A stretch of DNA of 64,000 bases from Nostoc sp. PCC 7524 (GTDB taxonomy: Bacteria > Cyanobacteriota > Cyanobacteriia > Cyanobacteriales > Nostocaceae), in the NCBI RefSeq assembly GCF_000316645.1, contig NC_019684.1, forward strand, positions 3,439,501-3,503,500, written 5' to 3'. Of the stretch, positions 28,776-38,789 are shown piece after piece. A model generated the notes under the pieces. That model ran no database searches, had not been told where the DNA came from, and saw only the letters and a program-made list of their open reading frames with translations. Both the position numbers and the translations under genes were made by a program. The stretch's first letter is position 1. Each line of letters starts with the position of its first letter.

Positions 28776-31700
28776 ATGTTTACAACAAATAATTCCAATG
28801 ACAAACTATCTCAGGCAGTCACTGAAGGTAGTACAAACCGTGGCATTTTGTTTATGGATGGGGCAGTAGAAAATTACTCCAGTTTAGTAACAGGAGTCTT
28901 ACCAGGATTTGAGGTGATTATCCTTGATTCTACACAGGATGGAGTAGAGCAAATTACTCAAGTATTGTCACAGCGTCAGGGAATTGACAGCGTTCACATC
29001 GTCTCACATGGCAGTTGTGGCAGCGTGCAGTTAGGAACGGCTAACCTCAGTTGGGATACCCTGTCTTTCTACGCCAGTCAACTGCAAAGTTGGCAAAATG
29101 CCCTCACAGATGCAGCGCAAATCTTGTTATATGGTTGCAATGTAGCAGCCGGTGCAGTTGGTAAAGCATTTGTACAGAGGTTGAGTGAACTAACCTCTAG
29201 TGTAGTCGCTGCTTCGGATGACTTGACTGGCAATGCGGCGTTGGGTGGTGACTGGGAGTTAGAAGTGCAGACTGGTTGTGATGCTGTGACATTGGCATTT
29301 AGTCAAGCCAGCATAGAGGCTTATGAGGGAGTATTGAATTCTCAACCATACTTAGTAACCGATATCAATCTTGGTAATTTTTTCTCTCCCAACTATTTGA
29401 CCAATGTTAATGGCACACTCTACTTTGAGGCATATACCCCCACCTACGGTAGAGAACTATATCGCTTAGACAACACCACAGGCAATGCTGTACGCCTGAC
29501 TGATATTAATCCTGGTGCACGAAATTCCAGTCCCTACAACCTGACCAACATCAATGGCACACTCTACTTTGTGGCAGAAAACCGTACCTATGGTAGAGAG
29601 TTATATCGGTTAGACAATACCACAGGCAATGCTGTACGCCTGATTGATATTAATCCTGGTGCGGGAAGTTCTCGTCCCGAAGCTTTGAGATACATCAATG
29701 GCACACTCTACTTTGAGGCATATACCTCCACCTACGGTAGAGAATTATATCGATTAGACAACACCACAGGCAATGCTGTACGCATTACTGATATCAATCC
29801 GGGTGCAGGGGATTCCAATCCCTACGAGCTGACTGAAATCAATGGCGTACTCTACTTTAGAGCATATACCTCCACCTACATCTATGACTTATATCGGCTA
29901 GACAATACCACAGGTAAAGCTGTACGCGTTACTGATAGCAATACTGGTGATGGGTTGTCCTTTTCCCAAGAGCTGACCAACATCAATGGTACACTCTACT
30001 TTACAGCAGTAAATACACTAGATTCCTATCGTAATTTTAAGTTATATCGAATAGACAACACTACAGGCAATGCAGTCGTTATTGATATCAATGCTGGTGC
30101 TAACTCTTCCGATCCCTATCGGCTGACCAATATCAATGGCACACTGTACTTTACGACATCTTATGGCATATATCGAATAGACAACAGCACAGGCAATCCT
30201 GTACCTGTTACTGATAACAATTTTGGTAATGTGTCTGCCGCTCCCTACCAGCTGATCTACATTAATGGCACAGTCTACTTTAGGGCATATAACTTCACCT
30301 ATGGCCATGAGTTATATCGAGTAGACAACTCCACAGGTAAAGCTGTACTTGTCACTGATATCAATCCTGGTGTTGAGTCTTCCCATCCCGACACCCTGAC
30401 GAATATCAATGGCACACTCTACTTTACAGCATCTACCCCCACTTTTGGTAGAGAGTTATATCGAGTAGACAATTCCACAGGTAAGGCTGTACTCGTCACT
30501 GATATCAATCCTGGTGTTGAGTCTTCCCATATCGACAACCTGACGAACATCAATGGCACACTCTACTTTACGGCATCTACCCCCACTTTTGGTAGAGAGT
30601 TATATCGAGTAGACAACTCCACAGGTAAGGCTGTACGCATTACTGATATCAATCCGGGTGCAGGGGATTCCTATCCCGGCTACCTGACCTACTTCAATGG
30701 CATACTCTACTTTAGAGCATCTGACTCTACTCTTGCCTATCAATTGTGGGCTTTACCAATTGAGGCTGCCAATCAGAACGAAATTACAGGCACATCAGCA
30801 TCAGAAACCCTCAACGGTACTGCCAATCCAGATATTATCTATGCTTTAGAAGGCGATGACAAGTTGTATGGCTTTGTAGGAAATGATACCCTGTATGGCG
30901 GCACTGGTAACGATTGGCTAGATGGTGGTGCTGGCGCAGACGAGATGATTGGCGGTAGTGGCAATGATATTTACTTTGTAGACAATCCACAAGACACCAT
31001 CATCGAAGATGCAAATGGCGGCATAGATGCAGTTATCTCTACTATCAGTTGGGAATTGGGCAATCACCTAGAGAATTTAACACTCACAGGCAACAATACT
31101 ATTAACGGTACTGGTAATAGTGGTAATAATGTCCTGATTGGTAACTCCGCAGCCAATATTTTGTCAGGTGGTGATGGCAATGATTGGCTTTCTGGTGGTG
31201 CGGGAAATGATACCTTGTATGGGGAAACTGGTAATGACACCCTGTATGGTGGCACTGGTAACGATTGGCTCGATGGTGGTGCTGGTGCAGACGAGAAGAT
31301 TGGCGGTAGTGGCAATGATATTTACTTTGTAGACAATCCACAAGACACCATCATTGAAGAGGCAAATGGTGGCATAGATGCAGTTATCTCTAGTATTAGT
31401 TGGCAATTAGGCAATCACCTAGAGAATTTAACACTCACAGGCAGCAATGCGATTAACGGTACTGGTAACGGTGGCAATAATGTCATCATTGGTAACTCGG
31501 CAGCCAATATTTTGTCAGGCGAGAATGGCAACGATTGGCTGTCTGGGTTGGGTGGAAACGATCGCCTGTTGGGTGGCAATGGTAATGATACTCTCGATGG
31601 TGGTACTGGTGACGATTGGCTCGATGGTGGTGCTGGTGCAGACGAGATGATTGGCGGTAGTGGCAATGATATTTACTTTGTAGACAATCCACAAGACACC

Positions 31701-32327
31701 ATCGTTGAATATGCAAATGGTGGTACAGATGCAGTTATCTCTAGTATTAGTTGGCAATTAGGCAATCACCTAGAGAATTTAACACTCACAGGCAGCAATG
31801 CGATTAACGGTACTGGTAACGGTGGCAATAATGTCATCATTGGTAACTCGGCAGCCAATATTTTGTCAGGCGAGAATGGCAACGATTGGCTTTCAGGGCT
31901 AGGCGGAAACGATCGCCTCGTTGGTGGCCATGGTAATGATACTCTCGATGGTGGTACTGGTGACGATACACTCATCGGTGGTAGAGGTTTAGATGATTTA
32001 ATTGGTGGTGCTGGCAAGGATAGTTTCCAATTAAGTCTGCCTGTGGTGGGTGATTTTGATACCATTGCTGACTTCAGTGTTGCCGATGACAAAATCCTCA
32101 TTTCTAAAGCGGAGTTTGGTTTAACTCAAGCTTTGGGTGTACTGGATGCGAGTGTATTCCGCCTGGGTACAAGTGCGGTCACAGCAGGCGATCGCTTCAT
32201 CTATGACCAATCTACAGGTAATTTGTTCTTTGATACCGATGGGTTAGGTGGTAACACACAAGTTCAGATTGCCCGACTCTCCAATCAAGCTGTCCTGAAC
32301 AATACCCACATTACCGTAATTGCATAG
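28776..32327 (+). CDS. DUF4347 / ELW-type repeat / RTX calcium-binding large protein 1
   Basis: 1183 residues from the ATG at 28776; a TTG four codons earlier is open. Residues about 28-185 are DUF4347, with VHIVSHGSCG (H78) and LLYGCNVA (C121). About 195-660 is ten copies of a 45-50-residue unit (LTNINGTLYF...ELYRLDN..G.AV..TDINPG), a propeller-like repeat related to the ELWxxDGT family. About 668-1080 is RTX repeats (GGxGNDxLxGG) interleaved with blocks containing IYFVDNPQDTIIE. The C-terminus (DFSVADDKILISKAEF and FDTDGLGGNTQVQI) is typical of type I secretion substrates. No N-terminal signal peptide is seen, which agrees with C-terminal secretion. Probably a secreted or surface, calcium-stabilised protein. 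No transporter genes are nearby. Confidence 0.88.
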   Translation: MFTTNNSNDKLSQAVTEGSTNRGILFMDGAVENYSSLVTGVLPGFEVIILDSTQDGVEQITQVLSQRQGIDSVHIVSHGSCGSVQLGTANLSWDTLSFYASQLQSWQNALTDAAQILLYGCNVAAGAVGKAFVQRLSELTSSVVAASDDLTGNAALGGDWELEVQTGCDAVTLAFSQASIEAYEGVLNSQPYLVTDINLGNFFSPNYLTNVNGTLYFEAYTPTYGRELYRLDNTTGNAVRLTDINPGARNSSPYNLTNINGTLYFVAENRTYGRELYRLDNTTGNAVRLIDINPGAGSSRPEALRYINGTLYFEAYTSTYGRELYRLDNTTGNAVRITDINPGAGDSNPYELTEINGVLYFRAYTSTYIYDLYRLDNTTGKAVRVTDSNTGDGLSFSQELTNINGTLYFTAVNTLDSYRNFKLYRIDNTTGNAVVIDINAGANSSDPYRLTNINGTLYFTTSYGIYRIDNSTGNPVPVTDNNFGNVSAAPYQLIYINGTVYFRAYNFTYGHELYRVDNSTGKAVLVTDINPGVESSHPDTLTNINGTLYFTASTPTFGRELYRVDNSTGKAVLVTDINPGVESSHIDNLTNINGTLYFTASTPTFGRELYRVDNSTGKAVRITDINPGAGDSYPGYLTYFNGILYFRASDSTLAYQLWALPIEAANQNEITGTSASETLNGTANPDIIYALEGDDKLYGFVGNDTLYGGTGNDWLDGGAGADEMIGGSGNDIYFVDNPQDTIIEDANGGIDAVISTISWELGNHLENLTLTGNNTINGTGNSGNNVLIGNSAANILSGGDGNDWLSGGAGNDTLYGETGNDTLYGGTGNDWLDGGAGADEKIGGSGNDIYFVDNPQDTIIEEANGGIDAVISSISWQLGNHLENLTLTGSNAINGTGNGGNNVIIGNSAANILSGENGNDWLSGLGGNDRLLGGNGNDTLDGGTGDDWLDGGAGADEMIGGSGNDIYFVDNPQDTIVEYANGGTDAVISSISWQLGNHLENLTLTGSNAINGTGNGGNNVIIGNSAANILSGENGNDWLSGLGGNDRLVGGHGNDTLDGGTGDDTLIGGRGLDDLIGGAGKDSFQLSLPVVGDFDTIADFSVADDKILISKAEFGLTQALGVLDASVFRLGTSAVTAGDRFIYDQSTGNLFFDTDGLGGNTQVQIARLSNQAVLNNTHITVIA

Positions 32328-32363
32328 TTTGATGGATAGGTCGCCTGCGTCTGCGGTGAAGTA

Positions 32364-32500
32364 GGCGATCTATCTATGACCAATCTACAGGTAATTTGTT
32401 TTTTGATACCGATGGCAATGGTAGTAATACACAAATCAGAATCGCTCAACTCTCCAATGAGAAAGCTGTGGCCAATATCAGCATCACTGCGATCGCATAG
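32364..32500 (+). pseudogene. Remnant of a third RTX-protein C-terminus
   Basis: In frame to the stop at 32498-32500 it reads IYDQSTGNLFFDTDGNGSNT and RIAQLSNEKAVANISITAIA, which matches the last 45 residues of both flanking giant proteins (FFDTDGLGGNTQ, ending ITVIA). Upstream the match breaks off at a GGCGATC with a 4-base deletion relative to the intact genes, and no start is present. It is a decayed tail from an earlier duplication. Confidence 0.8.
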
Positions 32501-32553
32501 TCGGTTCACAACCAATCCAATATTTTTACACTCAATACCAAATACACAATCCT

Positions 32554-35500
32554 ATGTCTACAATCAATCTTTCCGGGAATCCTTCAGTTTTTACAGTTGC
32601 TGTTGACAACCAACACCAAGGCATGGTGTTTATTGATGGGGCGGTAGAAAATCATTCCAGTTTATTGGCGGGAGTCTTACCAGGATTTGAGGTGGTTATC
32701 CTTGACCCTACACAGGATGGAGTAGAGCAAATTACCCAGGTATTGTCACAGCGTCAGGGAATTGGCAGTGTTCACATTGTCTCACATGGCAGTTGTGGCA
32801 GTGTGCAGTTAGGAACAGCTAACCTCAGTTGGGACACCCTGTCTTTCTACGCCAGTCAACTGCAAAGTTGGCAAAATGCCCTCACAGATACAGCGCAAAT
32901 CTTGTTATATGGTTGCAATGTCGCTGTCGGTGCTGTTGGTCAGGCATTTGTGCAGAGGTTGAGTGAATTAACCTCTGCTGTAGTCGCCGCTTCAGATGAC
33001 TTAACTGGCAATGCGGCGTTGGGTGGTGACTGGGAGTTAGAAGTGCAGACTGGGAAAGACACTATTGCACTTGCTTTCGATGCAGCAAAGCTCAAGGCTT
33101 ACGAAGGAATATTGAACTATGAGCCATACAGAGTCAGGAATATTGTTCAAGGGTTAGACCCTGTAAATCCTAGAAACCTCACTAACCTGAATGGCACACT
33201 TTACTTCATTGCCTATGACACCAATCATGGTGAAGAATTATGGCAAGTTGACCCGACAACAAATAAAGCAGTCTTGGTCAGTGACATCAATCCCGGTGCT
33301 GGGAGTTCTTCCCCCCGTTCACTGACCAACGTCAATGGCACACTCTACTTCACCGCCTATGACACCAATCATGGTGAAGAATTATGGCAAGTTGACCCGA
33401 CAACAAATAAAGCAGTCTTGGTCAGTGACATCAATCCCGGTGCTGGGAGTTCTTCCCCCCATTTACTCACCAATGTTAACGGTACACTCTACTTCACCGC
33501 TAATGACAACACTCATAGTGATGAATTATGGAAAGTTGACCCGACAACAGGTGAAGCAGTCTTGGTCAGTGACATCAATCCTGGTGCTGGGAGTTCTTCC
33601 CTCCGGTTACTGACCAACGTCAATGGCACACTCTACTTCACCGCTAATGACAACACTCATGGTGAAGAATTATGGCAAGTTGACCCGACAACAAATAAAG
33701 CAGTCTTGGTCAGTGACATCAATCCCGGTGCTGGGAGTTCTTACCCTGGTTTACTAACCAACATCAATGACACACTCTACTTCACTGCTTATGACAATAT
33801 TCATGGTGAAGAGTTGTGGAGCATAAACAATAGCACAGGCGATATTGTACAAATCACTAATGATCCCATTAATGTAGATATTCAAAACTTTTTCCACTTC
33901 GATAACGAAATTTACTTAGTCCAATCTTTGTCTGGCATCCGGGAGCTATGGAAGATTGAGCAGGATACAGGCAACAAAGTCTTGGTTGAAGATTTTGCAG
34001 ATTACAGCGATTTTTACGGTTACATTGACAGTATCAATAACCCAATTGAAATTAACGACACACTTTATTTCAGTGTAAAACTCTCTTACCCACAACCAGA
34101 AGATGATACCTTTTTCTGGTGGAAGATAGACAACAGCACAGGCAAAGCAGTGCAAGTTACCGAACGTTATAGCGGTACTGATATACTAGGTTACTTGGAT
34201 GGCACACTATACCTAATAAAAAATGATGGTACTGGTTTGGAGTTGTGGGAAATAGACGATGTTACAGGCGATGCTTTACCTCTGACCGATATTAATCCTG
34301 GCACTGGCTCTTCCAATATTCTAGACTTAACATCCGTCAATGGTACACTGTACTTTAGTGCCTATGATGGCTTGAGTAGACAACTTTGGGCTTTGCCTAC
34401 TGACGGTCTATCTAATTATCCTCCCATCGCCAACAACGACAGCATTATTGCAACTAAGAATACACCCATTATTATCAGTGCTGCCAATATTCTGGCTAAT
34501 GATCTAGATCCAGAAGAAAGTAATTTGTCAATTATTGCCGTCAGTCAACCTAGTAATGGTAGCTTAGTTAACAATAATGATGGCACTTATACTTACACTC
34601 CTAATCCAGACTATTATGGCTTAGACAGCTTTACTTACACCGTCAGTGATGAGCAGGGAGGTAATAGTTCTGCTACTGTTAACTTGACCATTAATCCAGT
34701 ATCTACTTCTGCACCATACTTGGTTGCTGACCTCAATCAAGGATCTGCGTCTTCCATACCTAGGAACCTGACTAATATTGATGGCACACTCTACTTTATT
34801 GCAGCTGATGCCGATCATGGTGAACAACTGTGGAAACTTGACAATAACACAGGCAGCCCAGTCAGAATCACAAATGCTAGTTTCATAAATACGGAAAATG
34901 TTGGCAGGCCTAACTCTGTCTTATGGACACCCCTAACAACTGTCAACAATAAGCTTTACTTTTTTGTCCTCCAAGAAGTAGAACTTAGAATTGACCCTTT
35001 TGAAGGCACTTCAGTTAGATTATGGGAGATTGATAAAACTACAGGTGATGCAGAACTTAAATACACTTACCTTAGTTTTGGAGATATCAATGACTTCAAA
35101 AATTTCAATATCATCGAAACAACTAGCGTTGATGGCATATTCTACTTTGTTACCCAACCATACACAGAAAGTGAGTTTTTGAAAGTTGACAATGAAACTG
35201 GCAACGTCATTGCAGTTCAAGGACTGACAGATATAGAGTCAGTCGATGGTTTGACCAACGTTAACGGTACGCTTTACTTTATTGGATTTGACACAAATTA
35301 TCAAAGAAGTTTGTGGAAGATAAATAACTCCACTGGTGGAGCTGTGCGGGTTAATGGTAGTAATGGTTCTGAATTTTCGTCTCCTGGCATACTCACCAAT
35401 GTTAACGGTACACTGTATTTCACCGCCTATGACAACATTCATGGTCAAGAATTATGGAAAGTTGACCCGACAACAGGTAATGCCGTTTTGGTTAGTGACA

Positions 35501-37674
35501 TTAATCCTGGTTCTGGGAGTTCCAATCCTGACATACTGACCAATATCAATGGCACTCTGTATTTCAGAGCCAATGACAAATTATGGAAAGTTGACAATAC
35601 TACTGGAGAGGCTGTGCAGCTAGCAAATCTCCCCGGTACTGGAAGTAGTGTGGATTTCTCTGACCTAACCGATGTCAACGGCACACTCTACTTTGTCGTA
35701 TATGAATTTGCTCAATTCTCCCGAAGATTGTGGAAAATTGATAGTGGTGTCAACGAAGCCGTACGGGTGAATGAAACGTTAGAGGTGGAGGCATATTTAA
35801 ATGCTGCCACTAATCTGATGAATGTGAATGGAACCCTGTATTTTATTGCTGATGATGGTACTCACGGTAAAGAGTTGTGGAAGATAAACAACAGCACAGG
35901 CAATGCTGTATTGGTACAGGATATTAACCCAGGTTCTGGCTCTGCCAATATCAGTAACCTCAGCAACATTAAAGGTACACTCTACTTTATTGCTAACAAT
36001 AACATTAACGGCGAAGAACTGTGGAAGATTGACAATTTTACAGGTTTACCAGTGCTGGTGGCGGATCTCAATCCTGGGACAGCATCCTCCTCACCCAGAG
36101 AATTGACCTATATCAACGGCACACTATATTTCCGTGCCTCTAATCAAACTACAGGTAATGAACTGTGGGCATTACTTATCAATGAAGTATCTAATACTTC
36201 TCCCATTGCAGCCAACGACAGCATCACTGCTAACAAGAACACACCTATCATCATTAGTGCTGCTACACTCCTAGCTAACGACACCGATGCAGACGGCGAT
36301 ACCCTGTCAATTACAGCCATCACTCAACCCAGCAATGGTAGCCTGATTAATAACAACAACGGTACATACACTTACACCCCTAATCCCAACTACTACGGCA
36401 CAGATAGCTTTACCTACAGTATCAGCGACGGACAAGGCGGTAGTAGTACAGCCACAGTCAACCTCACAATTAACAACGTCATTACAGGCACATCAGCATC
36501 AGAAACTCTCAACGGCACAGCCAGCAAAGATATCATTTACGCCTTAGACGGTAATGACAAGTTGTATGGCTTTTCCGGAAACGACACCCTTGATGGCGGT
36601 ACAGGTAACGATTGGCTAGATGGTGGTACTGGCGCAGACGAGATGATTGGCGGTAGTGGCAATGATATTTACTTCGTAGACGATTTAGGAGACACCATCA
36701 TCGAAGAAGCAAATGGCGGCACAGATGCAGTTATCTCCAGTATTAGTTGGCAATTAGGCAATCACCTAGAGAATTTAACACTGACAGGAAGCAATGCCAT
36801 TAACGGTACTGGTAACGGTGGCAATAATGTCATCATTGGTAACTCCGCAGCCAATATTTTGTCAGGCGGTGATGGCAACGATTGGCTTTCTGGTGGTGCG
36901 GGAAATGATACCTTGTATGGGGAAACTGGTAATGACACTCTGCATGGTGGCACTGGTAACGATTGGCTCGATGGTGGTGCTGGTGCAGACGAGAAGATTG
37001 GCGGTAGTGGCAATGATATTTACTTTGTAGACAATCCACAAGACACCATCGTTGAATATGCAAATGGTGGTACAGATGCAGTTATCTCTAGTATTAGTTG
37101 GCAATTAGGCAATCACCTAGAGAATTTAACACTCACAGGCAGCAATGCGATTAACGGTACTGGTAACGGTGGCAATAATGTCATCATTGGTAACTCGGCA
37201 GCCAATATTTTGTCAGGCGAGAATGGCAACGATTGGCTTTCAGGGCTAGGCGGAAACGATCGCCTCATCGGTGGCAATGGTAATGATACTCTTGATGGTG
37301 GTACTGGTGACGATACACTCATCGGTGGTAGAGGTTTCGATGATTTAATTGGTGGTGCTGGCAAGGATAGTTTCCAATTAAGTCTGCCTGTGGTGGGTGA
37401 TTTTGATACCATTGCTGATTTCAGTGTTGTTGATGACAAAATCCTCATCTCTAAAGCGGAGTTTGATTTAACTCAAAGTTTGGGTGTACTTGATGTTAGT
37501 GTATTCCGTCTGGGGACAAGTGCGGTAACGGCAAGCGATCGCTTCATCTATGACCAAGCCACAGGTAATCTATTCTTTGATACCGATGGGTTAAGTGGTA
37601 ACACACAAGTTCAGATTGCCCGACTCTCTAATCAAGCTGCCCTGACCAATACCCATATTACCGTGATCGCATAG
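32554..37674 (+). CDS. DUF4347 / ELW-type repeat / cadherin-like / RTX large protein 2
   Basis: 1706 residues. DUF4347 at about 22-185 has H78 (VHIVSHGSCG) and C121 (LLYGCNVA) at the same positions as in paralogue 1. Nine ELW-type units at about 200-616 (LTNVNGTLYFTAYDNTHGEE type) are followed by a cadherin-like/tandem-95 module at about 623-714 (NDSIIATKNTPIII, DGTYTYTPNPDYYG), ten more units to about 1209, a second such module to 1306, RTX repeats at 1309-1593, and the same secretion-type C-terminus as paralogue 1. The DUF4347 and RTX ends are almost identical to paralogue 1 while the middle differs, so recent duplication or gene conversion is likely. Confidence 0.9.
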   Translation: MSTINLSGNPSVFTVAVDNQHQGMVFIDGAVENHSSLLAGVLPGFEVVILDPTQDGVEQITQVLSQRQGIGSVHIVSHGSCGSVQLGTANLSWDTLSFYASQLQSWQNALTDTAQILLYGCNVAVGAVGQAFVQRLSELTSAVVAASDDLTGNAALGGDWELEVQTGKDTIALAFDAAKLKAYEGILNYEPYRVRNIVQGLDPVNPRNLTNLNGTLYFIAYDTNHGEELWQVDPTTNKAVLVSDINPGAGSSSPRSLTNVNGTLYFTAYDTNHGEELWQVDPTTNKAVLVSDINPGAGSSSPHLLTNVNGTLYFTANDNTHSDELWKVDPTTGEAVLVSDINPGAGSSSLRLLTNVNGTLYFTANDNTHGEELWQVDPTTNKAVLVSDINPGAGSSYPGLLTNINDTLYFTAYDNIHGEELWSINNSTGDIVQITNDPINVDIQNFFHFDNEIYLVQSLSGIRELWKIEQDTGNKVLVEDFADYSDFYGYIDSINNPIEINDTLYFSVKLSYPQPEDDTFFWWKIDNSTGKAVQVTERYSGTDILGYLDGTLYLIKNDGTGLELWEIDDVTGDALPLTDINPGTGSSNILDLTSVNGTLYFSAYDGLSRQLWALPTDGLSNYPPIANNDSIIATKNTPIIISAANILANDLDPEESNLSIIAVSQPSNGSLVNNNDGTYTYTPNPDYYGLDSFTYTVSDEQGGNSSATVNLTINPVSTSAPYLVADLNQGSASSIPRNLTNIDGTLYFIAADADHGEQLWKLDNNTGSPVRITNASFINTENVGRPNSVLWTPLTTVNNKLYFFVLQEVELRIDPFEGTSVRLWEIDKTTGDAELKYTYLSFGDINDFKNFNIIETTSVDGIFYFVTQPYTESEFLKVDNETGNVIAVQGLTDIESVDGLTNVNGTLYFIGFDTNYQRSLWKINNSTGGAVRVNGSNGSEFSSPGILTNVNGTLYFTAYDNIHGQELWKVDPTTGNAVLVSDINPGSGSSNPDILTNINGTLYFRANDKLWKVDNTTGEAVQLANLPGTGSSVDFSDLTDVNGTLYFVVYEFAQFSRRLWKIDSGVNEAVRVNETLEVEAYLNAATNLMNVNGTLYFIADDGTHGKELWKINNSTGNAVLVQDINPGSGSANISNLSNIKGTLYFIANNNINGEELWKIDNFTGLPVLVADLNPGTASSSPRELTYINGTLYFRASNQTTGNELWALLINEVSNTSPIAANDSITANKNTPIIISAATLLANDTDADGDTLSITAITQPSNGSLINNNNGTYTYTPNPNYYGTDSFTYSISDGQGGSSTATVNLTINNVITGTSASETLNGTASKDIIYALDGNDKLYGFSGNDTLDGGTGNDWLDGGTGADEMIGGSGNDIYFVDDLGDTIIEEANGGTDAVISSISWQLGNHLENLTLTGSNAINGTGNGGNNVIIGNSAANILSGGDGNDWLSGGAGNDTLYGETGNDTLHGGTGNDWLDGGAGADEKIGGSGNDIYFVDNPQDTIVEYANGGTDAVISSISWQLGNHLENLTLTGSNAINGTGNGGNNVIIGNSAANILSGENGNDWLSGLGGNDRLIGGNGNDTLDGGTGDDTLIGGRGFDDLIGGAGKDSFQLSLPVVGDFDTIADFSVVDDKILISKAEFDLTQSLGVLDVSVFRLGTSAVTASDRFIYDQATGNLFFDTDGLSGNTQVQIARLSNQAALTNTHITVIA

Positions 37675-37676
37675 TT

Positions 37677-37872
37677 TAACGTCAGTTCGATAAACCTCTC
37701 CCTCCCAACCTCCCTCTCCTGCAAGGAAAGGGAGGAGTAATGAAAAACTGGGCTTTTTACTCCCCTCTCCGCGTCGGAGCGAAAAGTCTGAGCGGAGGTT
37801 TCCTCCGATCAGAACTTTTCAAGAGAGAGGGGTTGGGGGAGAGGTCAAAAAAGACTTATCGAACTCACGTTA
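37677..37872. repeat. MITE-like inverted-repeat element
   Basis: 196 bp starting 2 bp after the stop of the second RTX gene. Ends TAACGTCAGTTCGATAA and the complement of TAACGTGAGTTCGATAA differ at one base; inside them ACCTCTCCC-rich arms also pair. It has no coding capacity. Confidence 0.75.
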
Positions 37873-38065
37873 GTTTAATGGTTTACGATGGATAGCGATC
37901 GCTATCCTCTGTCAATCTTCCCAAATCCAAAATTTTATAACTTGGTAAATTGAGCATCCGCCTTTTATCGGGAAATCAAAACCTCATGCTTCTATCGTGG
38001 GGGAGATATAACCAATTGGAAGATTGATCAGAATATGAGAGCATCTTCGTACCAAAAGGTAGCTT

Positions 38066-38236
38066 ATGAAAAGTTTAGTATCCCTTACTGTAGCAGTGGT
38101 GTTGGGAACTGCTTTTTCAGGATTAGTATTTTCTCGTCCTGAAGCAGTAAACCGACAAGTGGTGGCACAAGAAACAACACCCACACCGACACCCACACCG
38201 ACACCCACACCCACACCGACACCTACACCCGATTAA
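38066..38236 (+). CDS. Small exported protein with Thr-Pro repeat tail
   Basis: 56 residues. The start MKSLVSLTVAVVLGTAFSGL is a signal peptide or N-terminal anchor. It is followed by a short polar stretch (RPEAVNRQVVAQE) and a tail of eight Pro-Thr pairs ending PD. An AAAGG element lies about 7 bases before the ATG. Short PT-tailed secreted peptides are common in cyanobacteria, with no known function. The ISL3 element inserted 81 bp after its stop. Confidence 0.6.
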   Translation: MKSLVSLTVAVVLGTAFSGLVFSRPEAVNRQVVAQETTPTPTPTPTPTPTPTPTPD

Positions 38237-38309
38237 CTCTGTCTAGATTCCAACAAGACTTCTCAACGTTTTTATTAGTGTCTTAGTTCATACCTTCCAT
38301 ACCCTGACC

Positions 38310-38317
38310 ATCTTATC
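38310..38317 (+). repeat. Target-site duplication, left copy (ATCTTATC)
   Basis: The eight bases directly before the IS left end; the identical octamer follows the right end at 40635-40642. An 8-bp duplication is the usual length for ISL3. Confidence 0.92.
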
Positions 38318-38406
38318 GGTTCTTGGCAACTTTTGGTGATCTTAGCCGGGGGAAGGCAGAGGGCAGAGGGCAGAAGGCAGAAGTCGGAAGAGTAGAAGTA
38401 ATAATT

Positions 38407-38757
38407 TCAACCCTTGAGTTTGTTTAAAGTAGCAACTAATATACTTTGCATTTCCTCAACTTCATTTAATACGGGAGTGAAAAGGTCTTTATCAGCTAAA
38501 TCTACTTCTTTGGCAATGATTAATTGCGTATCAAGTTCTCTCAAAGAACCTAGCGCAATATGTAAAAACTGGATATATTCTGGTTTGGAACGCCTACCAT
38601 AGCCTTCAGCTATATTAGACGCTACAGATACGGATGAACGGCGTATTTGACTAGTTAAACCGTACAATTCTGACTGAGGAAATAGGCGGGTAAATTTATA
38701 ACAATTGATAGCAAGTTGAACTGCCCTTTGCCAGATAAACTGATTTCTATAACTCAT
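38407..38757 (-). CDS. Four-helix-bundle protein (23S rRNA intervening-sequence protein family)
   Basis: 116 residues, all helical by pattern. FPQSELYGLTSQIRRSSVSV and ASNIAEGYGRRSKPEYIQFL are the family signature (S23/IVP, related in fold to Avd of diversity-generating retroelements). These proteins are often found with mobile or intervening sequences; no enzymatic activity is known. It is inside the ISL3 element, 32 bp downstream of the transposase on the same strand, so it may be expressed from the transposase promoter. Confidence 0.88.
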   Translation of the reverse strand: MSYRNQFIWQRAVQLAINCYKFTRLFPQSELYGLTSQIRRSSVSVASNIAEGYGRRSKPEYIQFLHIALGSLRELDTQLIIAKEVDLADKDLFTPVLNEVEEMQSILVATLNKLKG

Positions 38758-38789
38758 ATAATCAAGTGTAAATTGTCAAAATTTTCTTT

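Noticed and set aside
31064..32101. Several 76-111-codon minus-strand and other-frame ORFs in the RTX region
   Set aside because: They are shadows of the tandem GGxGNDxL repeats; identical artefacts recur in the paralogue at 36762-37448.
37984..38214. Minus-strand frame starting MGVGVGVGVGVGV
   Set aside because: It is the antisense of the Pro-Thr repeat of the small exported protein.
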